64,000 bases of DNA from Ephemerocybe angulata (GCA_013368325.1 JAACJK010000231.1:186001-250000), one strand, 5' to 3'; shown: positions 11,727-24,056, numbered from the stretch's first letter. Notes: a model not told the origin generated them from the letters alone. Made by a program: numbers and translations.

Positions 11727-12626
11727 ATGTCCTTCCCAGACTACATGCTCGACCCCAACGCGGTTCTAAAAGATAGTAAGCGTCCATCCTCCAACTCCTC
11801 CTGATTCTATACCGACTCATACTTCGTGTCCCTAGACGCGCAATGGAGATACAAATCAGCGCCCAATTACACCAACACCAACCGAGTCTTTGAAGAAACC
11901 AAGTCCACCAACTGGGGCGAAGGCAAGCTCGAGCTCCTCGTCCAAAACCTCGTCAAGAACTGGGAGAAAGAAGCATCCTACAAGATCGACGCAAAAGAAT
12001 GGCGTACCATCTCCCAGGAGAAATACGAGTTCCGCTTGAACGGCGGTCCCGCCTCCAATGCGAACGACATGCTGAGAATCGGGACGTACAACGCGTCCAT
12101 CGGGGAACACGGGGTGAAGGGGGTGTATGAGACTAAAGAAATGGACTTCCATTCGAGCCATAAGTTGTTTAAGGGCGTTATGAAGACTTTTAATTGGGAG
12201 GTTGTGGAGCTCATTGGTGGCCCGCCTAAGGTCGCCATCAAGTGGAGGCATTGGGGTGAGTTAATGCTTGTCATCGCTGTGTATGAGGTTGTAGATCTAA
12301 TCATATTATCAGGAGTGATGAGCGGTAACTACCGCGCAAAGCTTAGCTCTGGTCGAACGGTCAGAGCCAAGGCGACGGGAAAGCTGATTGAAGTGTTCGG
12401 TATGACGACTGCGGAGGTGAACGATAAGTTCCAGGTCACCAGCCTCGAAACGTTCTGGGAGCCGGACCAGATGTTCAGGCAGTTGGTCGAGGGGGGTCTA
12501 GAGGACTTTGAAGAGGGTCTGGATGTGGGAGAGAAGGTGGAGGCGATTGAGCCGGAGGAAGGCGCTGGAAGTGCGGCGCCCGGTGCAACATGCCCAATCG
12601 GCCTCAATCGAAGCTCTAAGCTTTAG
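11727..12626 (+). CDS. SnoaL-like 'pathogen-related' protein
   Basis: Three exons, join(11727..11775, 11836..12255, 12313..12626), encode 260 residues. The introns of 60 and 57 nt have good GTAAGC and GTGAGT donors and restore a continuous protein. Its run of motifs (VQNLVKNWEKEASYK, FRLNGGP, GTYNA, FNWEVVE, KWRHWG, VNDKFQ and MFRQ) matches what I remember of the barley pathogen-related protein family, which has a SnoaL/NTF2-like fold. Fungal members have no established reaction, so a small-molecule binding or isomerase role is only inferred. No signal peptide is visible, which suggests a cytosolic protein. The last 30 residues are acidic and then low-complexity. Confidence 0.8.
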
Positions 12627-13743
12627 ACCGGCCAGATGCAACAATTGACAAGTTGGGACATACTGCGAGATAAGTTTAGAGTATACATATTCAACCACTA
12701 CTTATCAGCCATCTGACTGTTAACCAACGTAACGCCGATATACACCGCGTTTAGTGCGGAATCAGGAAGTGCGAGAAAGCGGGTTTGGAACACGAAAGCA
12801 GTAAGTCAATTTGCGTAGGCGATTATCAGCCATGAGACAAGCCATACTCTCTGTTGCACTGCAGCTGCTTTTACGCCAACTATTGCTGGCATTCGGAGCC
12901 GGAACTGTTGTAAGCGCTCTTCGGCGCTTAAGCGATGATAGGCACGCATATCGCTCAATATAGTTGGAAATGGAAAGATACTGGCCAAAAATTTCGCTCA
13001 TTAGCCTAAGGGTGATACATCCCCCTTTCAAGATGTTTTGAATGTCGCCTGGACGATACAATTGATGTTCAGTGAACCAATTCTCAACGCGTGACGTCAC
13101 GCGTTACGCTCTCTGAATCGCACATGGATCCGTACCCTGAGGAGACCGGTGTCAGGCTAAGCTTGCGGTCATGGGTGTACAGTAGATTATACATCAGTCA
13201 TAATCTTTTGGGTCCATCCACAAAATCCTTCGAGTCACCCAAACCGACGGGTGCAGTCCGTGCCAGCTCAATCAAGGGCTCTACAGCATGGTAAACCTGT
13301 TCTGGGGTCTCATGCAAGCTATACCGTAGCCAGAGAGTACTCACATTGCAGGAAAGATATTTCAACCCACTCTTGAGTGGGACCTGTTCCCTGCACTCGA
13401 CTCCAAGGCGCGAAGTACCCCTACGTATGGGGCGGGATTCGGAATTATTGAAGCTCCGAAGCCGCACACTTTCAGTCGGAGCTGTAATATCGCCGTTTAC
13501 TCCCTTGCTCCTGCCATCGTGTTCTTTTCTCGTACGTCGACAATGGCTTCGAAATTTCTTCATTCAAATGATATTCAAGTCCCAGGACGAACGTATACGG
13601 CTTCTGTGAGAAGGCCGTTTGCGGTAGAAAGCCTCCAGCACCATCCCGAACCTTAGGGTCAGTTACCGTCAGTTTCTTTCCCCTGGCAATGGCAAGACTC
13701 AGAGAGTATGTTGTAGGCCTAGCCAAAACGGGGCCCAGCGAAA
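12627..13743. other. Intergenic region with two small inverted repeats
   Basis: No gene supported. It holds a hairpin at 12911-12930 (TAAGCGC, 6-nt loop, GCGCTTA) and the 20-bp palindrome at 13086-13105, listed separately. Confidence 0.5.
13086..13105. promoter_or_regulatory. Perfect 20-bp palindrome with CRE and MCB-like cores
   Basis: AACGCGTGACGTCACGCGTT equals its own reverse complement. It nests the CRE/ATF core TGACGTCA, a bZIP site, between two ACGCGT words, the core of the fungal MluI cell-cycle box. It lies 638 bp upstream of the prenyltransferase start. Binding is inferred only. Confidence 0.55.
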
Positions 13744-15131
13744 ATGTATCAAGCATCTCGAGCCGTCAAGACACTGCGTGTATCTGGGTGTAGGGCAAGG
13801 TGGAATTCGACAACAGCAAGCCCAAGACCGGACCCGTTCGCGCTCATCGCACCTCACCTGGCCGAAGTCAGAACCTCATTGCAGTCAATGCTTGGCTCTG
13901 GTCACCCAGCTCTTGCAGAGATAGCCAAATACTACTTCCTCCACCCGTCAAAACAGGTACGACCGGTTATAATCCTCTTGCTGTCACAAGCGACCAACGG
14001 CTTGGGCTCGGACTGGAGTCGGAAGCTTTGGGAAGCTGAAAGCGAGGGGGCAGGAGGACGCGAAGCTGAGCTAGACCTTCCACTTTCGCGACCCGACGTG
14101 TTAAACGACTGGAATCCGAATATGCCCACCCAGACCAACCGATTCTCCGACGCCCAACATACTCTCCAACCTCCCTTTCGCCACAGACCGCCGGTTCCAC
14201 AGTTCAACGAAACCCAGTCTGCTATACCCCCTTCGCTCTATTCGTCCATTCTCCCGACACAACGACGGCTAGCCCAAATCGTCGAAATGCTTCACACTGC
14301 TTCATTGCTGCACGACGACGTCATTGACGAATCTGAGCTGCGACGCGGTGCACCGTCCGCCCCGGCAGCTTATGGCAACAAATTGGCCGTCCTGGGTGGA
14401 AACTTCGTGTTGGGCCGTGCTTCAGCAGCGCTATCACGACTGGGCGACCCAGAGGTGACGGAGCTGATTGCCAGCGTCATCTCCAACCTCGTCGAAGGAG
14501 AGATCCTCCAAACGAAGGACGTAAAGCTCGACCCTAGCGGAGATGTCTCCGGGCGAAGACGGCAAGAAGCCTGGAACATCTATCTCCACAAGACTTACCT
14601 CAAGACGGCGAGTCTCATGGCCAAGGGTGCTCGGTCTGCTGTTGTCCTTGGGGGGTGCAAGGACGGAGACGTCTGGAAGGAAATGGCGTATGCATACGGC
14701 AGGAATATTGGCATTGCCTTCCAGCTTGTGGACGATGTTCTTGATTATGAATTCGCCTCCGCCACCCTGGGCAAACCAGGAGGCGCGGATCTCCAGCTCG
14801 GCTTGACCACTGGTCCAGCCCTCTACGCCTGGGAGGAGTTCCCGGAGATGGGAGAATTGATAGAACGCAAGTTTGAGCAGGCCGGTGATGTCGAACAGGT
14901 ACGTACATGTGCCTTTCAGACTGCGAGTGTATCTTTGATTTCTGATGACTTTTCTGCCTTGTCACCCAGGCTCGGGACATTGTGCTCCGTTCATCAGGAG
15001 TCCAGAGGACGCGGGAGCTCGCGCAGGCGTACTCGGAGAAGGCGAAGGAGGTTCTACAAGAGCTTCCTGATAGCGAGGCAAAGGCTGTGTTGGAGGCCTT
15101 GACGGAACGCGTTATTGGGCGCCGTTCGTAA
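13744..15131 (+). CDS. COQ1: Trans-polyprenyl diphosphate synthase, mitochondrial (ubiquinone side chain)
   Basis: Two exons, join(13744..14898, 14970..15131), encode 438 residues. The N-terminus is basic and Ser-rich (MYQASRAVKTLRVSGCRARW), as expected of a mitochondrial presequence. The isoprenyl synthase fold is marked by KQVRP, the first Asp-rich motif at D191-D195 (LLHDDVIDE) with RRGAPS after it, EGEILQ, and the second Asp-rich motif at D330-D334 (QLVDDVLDYE). These bind Mg-diphosphate during chain elongation of FPP/GGPP with IPP. An insertion of about 80 residues sits between the R..RP region and the first Asp motif. The long-chain COQ1-type role is assigned from the overall pattern and presequence; the chain length is not visible. 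Confidence 0.85.
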
Positions 15132-15896
15132 TGCAACCGTGGCCAAGTTTGCATACTTCGCATCACCCCAATTCCCGGAACCTGCAAAACACACGATTTC
15201 TTGATGTTACACCGGGTCATGCACAATAAACTGGCTGAATTCGACCACCTGGTGGGAGTCGGTGTACGGAGACTTGACCCTTGAGGACCAAGGTGTGTAC
15301 AATTCGTACTCCGGGAGCGCTCAAAACTCAGTACACACAACGAGTGAAACGTGTCATCTCCGTAAGTCCGTATTCTACTGAAGTATTCCCTTTGGCTGCT
15401 TCCTTATCCGAGCCCCGACACCGGAAGCTCTCTAAGCCTTACAGGAATATCTTCAACCTCATTCATGACCGTCTGGATGTCAGCGATGAAGGTGTTCCCT
15501 TCCGCCCTTTGTGGACCTAACTTTCGAGTCGACAACACCCATCTTCTATGGCAGTGGCCACCGCCCAGGAACGCAGGGCCAGGCGGGCGGAATTTCATCT
15601 TTTCGCTTCCAGAGATGTTGATGGAATTCAGGCGGCTGATTTATCCTTCATCAAGTCGCCAGTTTTTGACGAGACGACACGATGTTCCATCGTCAACCTC
15701 TGATCTCCATGCGAAACTTTCCATCATCATCACCAAATGATGGGGAATTCCAGAGTATATTATGGCGACCTTCCCTGGCCCAAAAGTTTCCCCAGCCGTG
15801 CTCGACCTCCCAACCCTCCCCTATTAGCTTAGCGCTGAGCGTTGTCGCAGCTGTGCTGCCTGCTATTATCGACCTAGATCCGTGATCACTGTCAAC
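15132..15896. other. Intergenic region upstream of chitin synthase
   Basis: No gene supported. It should hold the chitin synthase promoter, but no clear TATA box was seen. Confidence 0.45.
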
Positions 15897-18639
15897 ATGC
15901 CCTACCAACACGTCTACAAGTCTGAGTCCGTCGAGTCCTTCGCGTCGGACGACACCTGCTACGATAATGAGCTGCAGTGCAGCCTCGATGATGAAAGTGA
16001 GTGTCTATTCTCAACTCTCTTGCATGGGTTCTGACAATGCGCCTTCTTCGCAGAGAGGTACCCTCCCATGAGCCCTCATTTCATCGCCCCTCTGTAAGTT
16101 ATGTTTCTGACTGTCCTTAACCCAAACGCTAACGCTCCTCCAGCCCTGCTTTGCCCACCATGCAGGCCAACTACCCGGAATCGCCCTTCAACAACTACCT
16201 GAGCCGTGCCTCTACCATCGACTTGGACTCTGGTTGGAGGCGTCGCCAGGCTATCGCTCGTGGTGAGAAGCGCAAGGTCAAGCTCACCAAGGGACACTTC
16301 ATCGCCGAGTACCGCGTTCCCACCGCCATCTGCAACGCTCAGGAGATCAAGTACACCTACTCGAAGTCCACGGAGTTCTCGCACATGCGCTACACCGCTG
16401 CCACCTGCGACCCCGATGACTTCACCCCCGAGAACGGCTGGAACCTCCGCACCAGGATGTACAACCGCGAGACCGAGCTCTTGATCGCCGTCACCTCCTT
16501 CAACGAGGACAAGATGCTCTACGCCCGCACCTTGCACAACATCATGCTCAACATCCGTGATATCTGCAAGACCAAGAAGTCCAAGTACTGGCGTGGCTGC
16601 GCCGAGGAGGGTACCCCCGCCTGGCAGAAGATCACCGTCGCCTTGGTTGTCGACGGTCTCGAGTGCATGGACAAGTCCGTCCTCGACCTCCTCGCCACCG
16701 TCGGTGTCTACCAGGACGGTATCATGAAGAAGAAGGTTGACGGAAAGGACACCGAGGCCCACATCTTCGAGTACACCACCCAGCTCTCCGTTGACTCCAC
16801 CCCCCAGCTCGTTCTCCCCCAGGAGACCGACGATGGATCCAACTTGGTCCCCGTCCAGATCATCCTTGTCGTCAAGGCCAAGAACCAGAAGAAGATCAAC
16901 TCCCACCGCTGGATCTTCAACGCCGTCGGCAAGCAGCTCAACCCCGAGATCTGTGTCCTCGTCGACGCTGGCACCAAGCCCGGCCACAAGTCCATCTACC
17001 ACCTCTGGGAGGCTTTCTACAACAACGAGAACCTCGGCGGCTGCTGCGGTGAGATCTACACCATCGGTGGCAAGAAGCTCCTCAACCCCCTCGTTGCTGC
17101 CCAGAACTTCGAGTACAAGATGTCCAACATCCTCGACAAGCCCCTCGAGAGCAGCTTCGGCTACGTCTCCGTCCTCCCCGGCGCCTTCAGCGCGTATCGT
17201 TTCCGCGCCATCCAGGGCCGCCCCCTCGAGCAGTACTTCCACGGTGACCACTCCCTCGCTGCCCGTCTCGGCCCCAAGGGAATCAACGGCATGTCCATCT
17301 TCCAGAAGAACATGTTCTTGGCTGAGGACCGCATCCTCTGCTTCGAGCTCGTCGCCAAGCAGGGCGAGAAGTGGACCCTTGGCTACGTCAAGGCCTCCAC
17401 CGCTGAGACTGACGTCCCCGAGACCTGCGCCGAGTTCATTGGCCAGCGCCGCCGCTGGCTCAACGGCTCGTTCGCCGCCTCCGTCTACTCCCTCGTTCAC
17501 TTCTGGAGGATCTTCCAGTCCGGCCACAACATCTTCCGCCTGTTCTTCTTCACCATCCAGGCCCTGTACAACGCCCTCTCGCTCTTCTTCTCCTGGTTCG
17601 GTCTTGCCAACATGTGGTTGACTTTCAGCATCATCATCGACCTCGTCCCCAAGATCCCCGGCCTCGAGAAGTACGCTGTCTTCTTCTACTGGTTCAACTC
17701 TGTCATGAAGTACATCTACCTCGGCACCCTTTGCATGCAGTTCATCCTCGCCCTCGCTAACCGCCCCAAGTCCGAGCGCGTCGCCTACACTGCGTCGTTC
17801 TACGTCTTCGCCATGCTCGCGGTGTACCTCCTCGCCTGCTCTTTCTGGTTGACCGGCCGCTCCCTCGTCGACATCCCCAAGAGCCTCGGCGCCCACCCGA
17901 CTGCCGCCGCCGTCTTCCGGTCGTTCTTCACCGTTCCCATCGGACCCCTCGTCGCCGCCATGGTCTCCACCTTCGGCATCTACCTCTTCTCTTCCCTCCT
18001 CTACCTCAACCCCTGGCACATGTTCAACTCCTTCGTCCAGTACCTCATCCTTGCCCCCACCTTCATCAACATCCTTAACGTCTATGCTTTCTGCAACCTC
18101 CACGACGTTTCCTGGGGCACCAAGGGCAGCGACACCATTGACTTCCTCCCCTCCGTCAAGTCCAAGACCACTCTTGGTGAAGACGTTGCCACCGTTGAGG
18201 ATATCACCAACACCCAGGAGGACATCGACTTCTTCTTCAAGGAGACCGTCGTCCGTGCCCTTGCCAAGGTTGAGCAGACCGAGGTCGTCGAGAAGACCAC
18301 CGTCGAAGACGACAACAAGACCTTCCGCACCCACCTCGTTTCCGCCTGGCTCATCTCCAACGCCATCCTTGCCCTCGCCATCCAGAACCTTGGAGGCTGG
18401 CTCAACATCAACGACAACATCAATCCCGCCAAGGTTGCTGCCTTCAACAAGCAGGCCGGTGACAAGCGCAACATCTACTTCGCTTTCATCCTCTACGCGA
18501 CCCTCGGCTTGTCGTTGATCCGATTCATTGGCGTACGTTCATTCTTTTATCTTCTTTCAAATACATTTACTGACTGAATATCTAGTGCATCTTCTACTGG
18601 GTAAGGCTCAACATGTTCGCCTTGTGCCGCCGCAACTAA
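15897..18639 (+). CDS. Chitin synthase, GT2 family (division 1, class III-like)
   Basis: Four exons, join(15897..15996, 16054..16093, 16144..18532, 18586..18639), encode 860 residues. The enzyme polymerises GlcNAc from UDP-GlcNAc at the plasma membrane and extrudes chitin. GT2 landmarks are an early conserved block (AVTSFNEDK), VDAGTKP around D321, the EDR triad at 441-443 and QRRRW at 481-485. A cluster of hydrophobic membrane segments follows to the C-terminus. The short N-terminus without an added domain fits class I-III, and the sequence looks most like class III. Codons are strongly C-ending, unlike neighbours, suggesting high expression. That bias also leaves a 752-codon open frame on the opposite strand. 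GNA1 at 38.7 kb supplies the same pathway. Confidence 0.93.
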
Positions 18640-19765
18640 GCTGTGCTTGTTCGCGTGTGTGTTGCAACCTTATATCCCGTCCTGTCCTTTGTCTATTTAT
18701 CTCGTATCTCTTCAAAATACCCATCCTTTATACCCAATCTCTCTTTCCGTATACCGATAAGTGAGCTCTATCACCAAACGCCAATCTGGGCATCCTTCCA
18801 AGCAACATCCTACTCTCCGACCCAATAACGGTCCGAACATGGGCCGATGCATGGATGATCCTACTTTCCTGAGTCTACTCCCAGTCTGTCTTGGGTCACC
18901 ACTACCGAGGACGATGCTGCGTGCGAGAACTCTGGTATCATTGTCTCTCCTTACCTTGAGAAAGTTGAGTGCCGTAGAGCAGATAAATTTTGTCGGATTC
19001 ATTGGTTTATCATTATGTCGAGGTCGGTCATCTTGCAAGTCGCCGGCTGCCGCGCTTGATTGTTCAATTAGGGGCTCTGGCCTCTTTCTCCTCTACAACC
19101 ACGACCATCGACATGCAAGCATGATGCAACTTGCTGGGACATCTTTGACTATCCAGAGCAAACTGGGATTGCAGGAGATTGTACGCCACCCCTACTTCAA
19201 GTACATACCATCTCACCCTCTGCAAGTAATTTGCGTCCGGGATCGCCACGACACACTCGTCCCTTCTGTGGCTGCGCTTCTGCCTCGGACCATCTATCAG
19301 TTCGAAACTGTGGCACGAAAGAAACTCGGGGTATCTCGCAGTGAAAAGGTGCCTCAAATAGAAGTACGACTGTCGAGGCTGGACTGTCAAGAATTCGAAG
19401 AGAACGATGTATGATTTGTCAACTCTATTCACTTACCTTACCCCCCTCTCTCCGAAGAAAGCATACAAGGCTCCAAATCAGGCACAAAGACGACACGTCT
19501 GTACCCCGAATGAGCCCCGTCCTGGCGCGATGGATGGGCTCAAGTTCGCCTAAAGGGCCCTTCCTGCCTCGGAAGAAAGAACGGAACAATTATAGGTGCT
19601 TCGTGAGATTCCTGCCCTCCTTCGACGGTGTCGGACCTACATGGAACGCCATGTGAGTAGCTTCTGTCAGGATGTGGGGAAATGCAAACTGATCATTCGA
19701 ACAGATCCTAGCTATTCTATACTTTTGTAAATCACTCGGCGGTGTGAATATTTTACTCGAGCTCG
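18640..19765. other. Intergenic region
   Basis: A 217-codon open frame at 18761-19414 has no domain, no supporting splice pattern and ordinary composition, so it is not called. Nothing else is supported. Confidence 0.4.
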
Positions 19766-19771
19766 TATAAA
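19766..19771 (+). promoter_or_regulatory. TATA box of the tandem CE15 gene
   Basis: TATAAA about 50 bp before the start codon at 19820. Confidence 0.55.
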
Positions 19772-19819
19772 TGTCTGAAGCTAGAAGTGGAGGAACACAA
19801 GGCCGATCCTCTCGTGACT

Positions 19820-22472
19820 ATGGCCTTCCTTCGACTCTTGGTCACAACGTTGGCGTTAGGCTTGTTGGCAGCTGCACAATCCAATACCCAGGCAGGAGCG
19901 TGGAAACAATGTGAGCACTCGATTGGGCCCCGGAGTAATCCATGCTCAAGAACGGCATCCTCTAGGCGGTGGTAGCAGTTGGAACGGCCCTACATCTTGC
20001 GTACAAGGCTACGTGTGCGCCTACTACTCCTCTGTGTATTCGCAATGCGTCCCGCCAGATGTTGCACCATCTGTACCCGCTCCCACAGCGACAGCGTCCC
20101 CAACAGGCCAGAACCCCCCAGCCCAAACGTCGGACCCTCCCTTCCCTTTCCCTTCTGCTACCGCCCTGCCTGGATGCATCACGCTCCCCGAGAACCTGTC
20201 CGCCAAGCCCAACCAACGCCTCCCAGACCCCTTCATGTTCTACGACGGGGTTACTCGCGTCACCAACATGACTGACTGGTCGTGTCGACGGAGCGAAATC
20301 AGCCAGTTGTTCCAGCGTGTCGAGCTGGGAACCATACCTGTCGCCCCAGATACAGTGACCGCTTCTATGTCTGGTCCCATCGTGTCTATAGGCATCACGC
20401 GGGGAGGCCGCCTTAGGAATATATATCCGACAATCAGCTATCCTCCGGGTGGTGGAAATGGCCCTTTCGCCGCCATCATCGCACTGGGAGGGACCGACCT
20501 TCCACGTCCCGCCGATGTGGCCATCATCAGCCTCAACAACGACGAGATTGCGCTTCACAATAACACGAACGATCGAGGGACAGGAATATTCTACGACCTC
20601 TATGGAAAGGATCACCCGGCCTCAGCCATGATGGCGTGGGCCTGGGGTGTCAGTCGACTTATCGACGGTCTTGCGAAACTCCCTGCAGCAAAGATCGACA
20701 CGGACAGACTTGCGATCACTGGATGTGGGGCAAACGGGAAAGGTGCACTCGTCATAGGGGCATTCGAGGAGCGAATTGCGCTCACGATTCCGATAGAATC
20801 AGGATCAGGAGGGGCCGGTTGCTGGAGGATAGCGCAGAACTTGTTTATGAACGGCCAGATCACGCTGACCGCGTCGGACCTAGCGCAGGCGAATGTCTGG
20901 TTTTCGAGGGCGTTTGACCAACAATCGAGTGCCCCGTTCGATCTCCCATTTGATCACCACATGCTGGCTGCTCTCATCGCTCCCCGAGGTCTCCTCGTCC
21001 TAGACAACTCCGAGTTCTCGTGGCTAGGGCCCGCTTCAGTCTTCGGTTGTATGAAGTCGGCGTCCAAGGTGTACGAAGCGATTGGATACCCTGATAGCAT
21101 GGGGTTCTCGCAAGTCGGCCATACCGATCATTGTGTGTTTCCTGGAGAGCAATACGTCGAGTATCAGGCGTTCGTCAACAAGTTCCTGAAGGGGAAACGC
21201 GCTGAGAACACGACTGTCTTCAAGACGGACAAGCCAAACAACTCCGGCTACGTCGAGAAGGACTGGGTTGATTGGGCAGTGCCGAACCTCGTCGCCGGAT
21301 CTGCTCCTCCAACGGCGCCGAACGAGCCCCCACCTACACCTACAGGCGTCAACTGCGTCGCTCCTACCGACCTTCCTGTCAAAAAGAACTCTCGTCTCCC
21401 CAATCCCTTCTCCTTCGCCACCAGTGCCTCTCCCTTGGCAGTCAACACCAGCACAGAATGGTACTGCCGCCGTGAGCAGATTGGGCAGTTGTTCCAACGC
21501 TACGAGCTCGGGACGCTCGAGCCACGACCTCAATATGTCGCAGGAGAAGTATCGGGCACTTCTCTGAAAATCAGCATCGGCCACAACAACCGCAACATCA
21601 CTTTCGATGCGACGATCCAGTATCCCACCGGTGATGACAAGGGTCCCTTCCCCTTCGTCATCGCTCTCGGAGCCTCGACGATCCCTCAACCAGCCGACAC
21701 CGCCGTCATCACCTTCAACCCGGAAGATCTCGCCATGACTGATGGACCGAGTAGTCGAGGGAACGGGAAGTTCTATGACATCTATGGATCAGGGCACTCT
21801 GCTTCGGCGCTTATGGTGTGGGCGTGGGGTGTCAGCCGAATCATCGACGCTGTTGCTACCACCCCTTTGAACCTCGAGCGTGGCGCGATAGCGGTAACGG
21901 GCTGCTCTGCGCATGGTCGGGGTGCACTAGTGGCTGGGGCGTTCGACCAGAGGATACACTTGACAATTCCGATCGAGTCGGGGGCAGGAGGGGCGGGCTG
22001 CTGGAGGATCGCCGATGACCTGAAGAAAAGTGGGGTGAATGCCACGACAGCGGCTGATTTGGTCAACGAGAACGTCTTTTTCTCTGAGGCTTTCTCCGAA
22101 TACGCCGACCATATCACGGACCTCCCCATCGACCACCATCTCTTGGCCGCTATGGTTGCTCCTAGGGGGCTGCTCATCCTGGAGAACAGTGCGTTCCCGT
22201 GGCTGGGGACGTCCTCGGTATTTGGATGCATGAAGTCAGCAAGGAAGGTCTATGAATCCCTGGGCGTTGTGGACAGGATGGGGGTGTCGCAGATTGGGCA
22301 TACAACTCACTGTCAGTTTGCGGGTCAGCAGTACCCGGAGTTGAATGCCTTTGTGAACAAGTTCTTGAGGGACCTTTCGGGCGAGCAGACCAATTACTTC
22401 AAGACGGATGCGCCGAATGATGCTGGGTACGAAGAGGGCAAGTGGGTGGACTGGGTATTGCCGAGGCTGTGA
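19820..22472 (+). CDS. CBM1 protein with two tandem glucuronoyl esterase (CE15) domains
   Basis: Two exons, join(19820..19910, 19966..22472), encode 865 residues. The order is signal peptide (1-20), CBM1 (about 28-59, WKQCGG to YSQC), Pro/Thr linker, CE15 domain 1 (about 105-470), Pro-rich linker, CE15 domain 2 (about 490-865). CE15 enzymes cleave the ester between lignin alcohols and 4-O-methyl-glucuronic acid on xylan. Domain 2 keeps the expected triad: Ser678 in TGCSAHG, Glu701 in IPIESGAGG and the HTTHC histidines (His812). Domain 1 has TGCGANG, so Gly285 replaces the serine, while Glu308 and the HTDHC histidines (His419) remain. Both lack the Arg that normally follows the serine (GCSR). 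The ORF runs through the junction, so this is a real fusion. Known CE15 enzymes have one domain. Confidence 0.9.
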
Positions 22473-22573
22473 AGTTAGATGGGGTAGTCAAAGCGGTGTG
22501 TACTTCGGACTTTTAGTTTCTTTCGAACTTCGCCGATCAGCATACACACCAAATATTATTAAGCGCCCGCCTG

Positions 22574-22861
22574 AGGCTAAGTTACTTGATTTCGAGATCG
22601 ACTCGATATTTTTTATTAGAGTGATCTAGGGGTCTTGCCTTATGTGAGGAATGTGTAAAGCGACGACCTTTTGACTAGGAAGTTTATGGGGAGGGCTACC
22701 TTTCATATAACTCGGCACGGGCGCTTATTATACCCTTGCGGCCCTACAAAACTACGGCGGGACTGGGACCGTGTGCTAGTGATTAAACAAGCATAACAAG
22801 GCACGCCCCCTTTACATCCTCATCGCTCATCCAAAGTAAACCTTTTCTCCCTGACCTTGAA
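22574..22861 (-). repeat. Spacer repeat, copy B, with an F-box 3' tail
   Basis: Read on the minus strand, 22861-22820 encodes the last 13 codons and stop of an F-box relative (REKRFTLDER, compare WREKGFTLDVR in the gene at 688-2031). It is followed by a spacer matching 2032-2330 down to 'caagtaactta'. The last shared bases (taacttagcct) fall where copy A enters the F-box fragment. The whole junction was therefore duplicated in inverted orientation about 20 kb away and then lost its flanks. Confidence 0.7.
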
Positions 22862-24049
22862 GATGGAGGCACCCCCCGCTCCAGACCGGTGTTCTTTCGC
22901 TCCTCCAGCTTGATCGCGAGCCTTGTAGGGGAGGACTGCTACAATAGGTGGTATTCGAGGGGCTGGGGACGTCGCAAGCACCACGCCGACCGCCCAGGGT
23001 GTTGGTCGGGAGGAAAGGGCGATTATGGTCTTTCCAGCCAGGCCCGAACAAGCATTTGGTTCTCACGCTTAATCGGCGCGGTCACGGTGCAGGCTCTCTC
23101 TTTTCCGTTCAATTCAACCTCAGACCCAGTCGTCTCCTTCGGAACTTCCCCTTCCCTACCCTATCGCTACTGCGTCTCGCACTGCACGTGGACCATCGCG
23201 TCAACAACGCTGAATCAACACCATGCACTGACTATCAATGTTCAACGTTTTAACAGCGGCCTCGTTCCTCGCCGATCTGCACCAGTCGTCACCTCGAAAC
23301 CAGTACGCGGATCTTTACATGGCGTTCTACGGTTGGAGTGCTTCTAATGTCTGAGCCGCGACATGATGAGAAAGGTGAGACGCAGAACCTGTTTTGGTCG
23401 ACAGAAAACGCTTCGTATCTGATGCATCGGTCTCGGAATTGTCTCGAGTCCTTGCCGTGGCGGCTCCAGGAAATAGCGCTCGTGTTCCCAATTGAGACGT
23501 GATACTTGCATACGGCCACCTGTGGCACCTAAGTGCTGAGCTGTTAAACCTGTGCCCACCTGCTCAGCGTCCATCATTGAACTCATCTATCTATCGCATC
23601 CAGAATCAAATCTTGTTGGTACGAACGACGTCGACAAAATGCGTCTCTGTGATCTTCTTAGCGGATAGGGCACATCCGAGCGGCATGAAGTCTTTTCTTC
23701 AAGGTCCATTTGAAGGCCAAGTTTATGTAGCTCACTCCTCCCAGATATTTCTCCTGAACATTCATTAGAATCCCATAGTGCATGATCGACTCAGCCTGAC
23801 GCTATTTACTCCAACCTCAAGTACCAACTTGAAATGGCAAAGATACAATACTAACAGCTCATAAATTCACGATCTTTGCAAATATCTAATCACTGATGAA
23901 GTGTCCAGCACGCCTTGCCTGCCGTCAAATACGAGTCGCCGTTGGTGAGGTTACAGAAGCCATGTTCAAATGATATCACAAACTTACATCCGGAATGGCA
24001 GTTGGTCACATCCATCTATCTTGAGAGATTCTACCGAGTAAGAGAATGG
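22862..24049. other. Gene-free spacer
   Basis: Several short open frames on both strands, none with a domain or splice support. Confidence 0.4.
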
Positions 24050-24056
24050 TATAAAA
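24050..24056 (+). promoter_or_regulatory. TATA box of the acidic/cationic repeat protein gene
   Basis: TATAAAA about 180 bp upstream of the start at 24234. Confidence 0.5.

Noticed and set aside
16737..17621. 294-codon plus-strand frame inside chitin synthase
   Set aside because: Low-complexity Ser/Pro/Thr shadow of the same biased sequence in another frame.
16076..18334. 752-codon open frame antisense to chitin synthase
   Set aside because: It is a by-product of the strong C-ending codon bias of the chitin synthase gene. The protein is a repetitive Val/Gly/Glu/Leu string without a domain.
18761..19414. 217-codon plus-strand frame after chitin synthase
   Set aside because: No domain, no signal peptide and no splice support. 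Ordinary intergenic composition.
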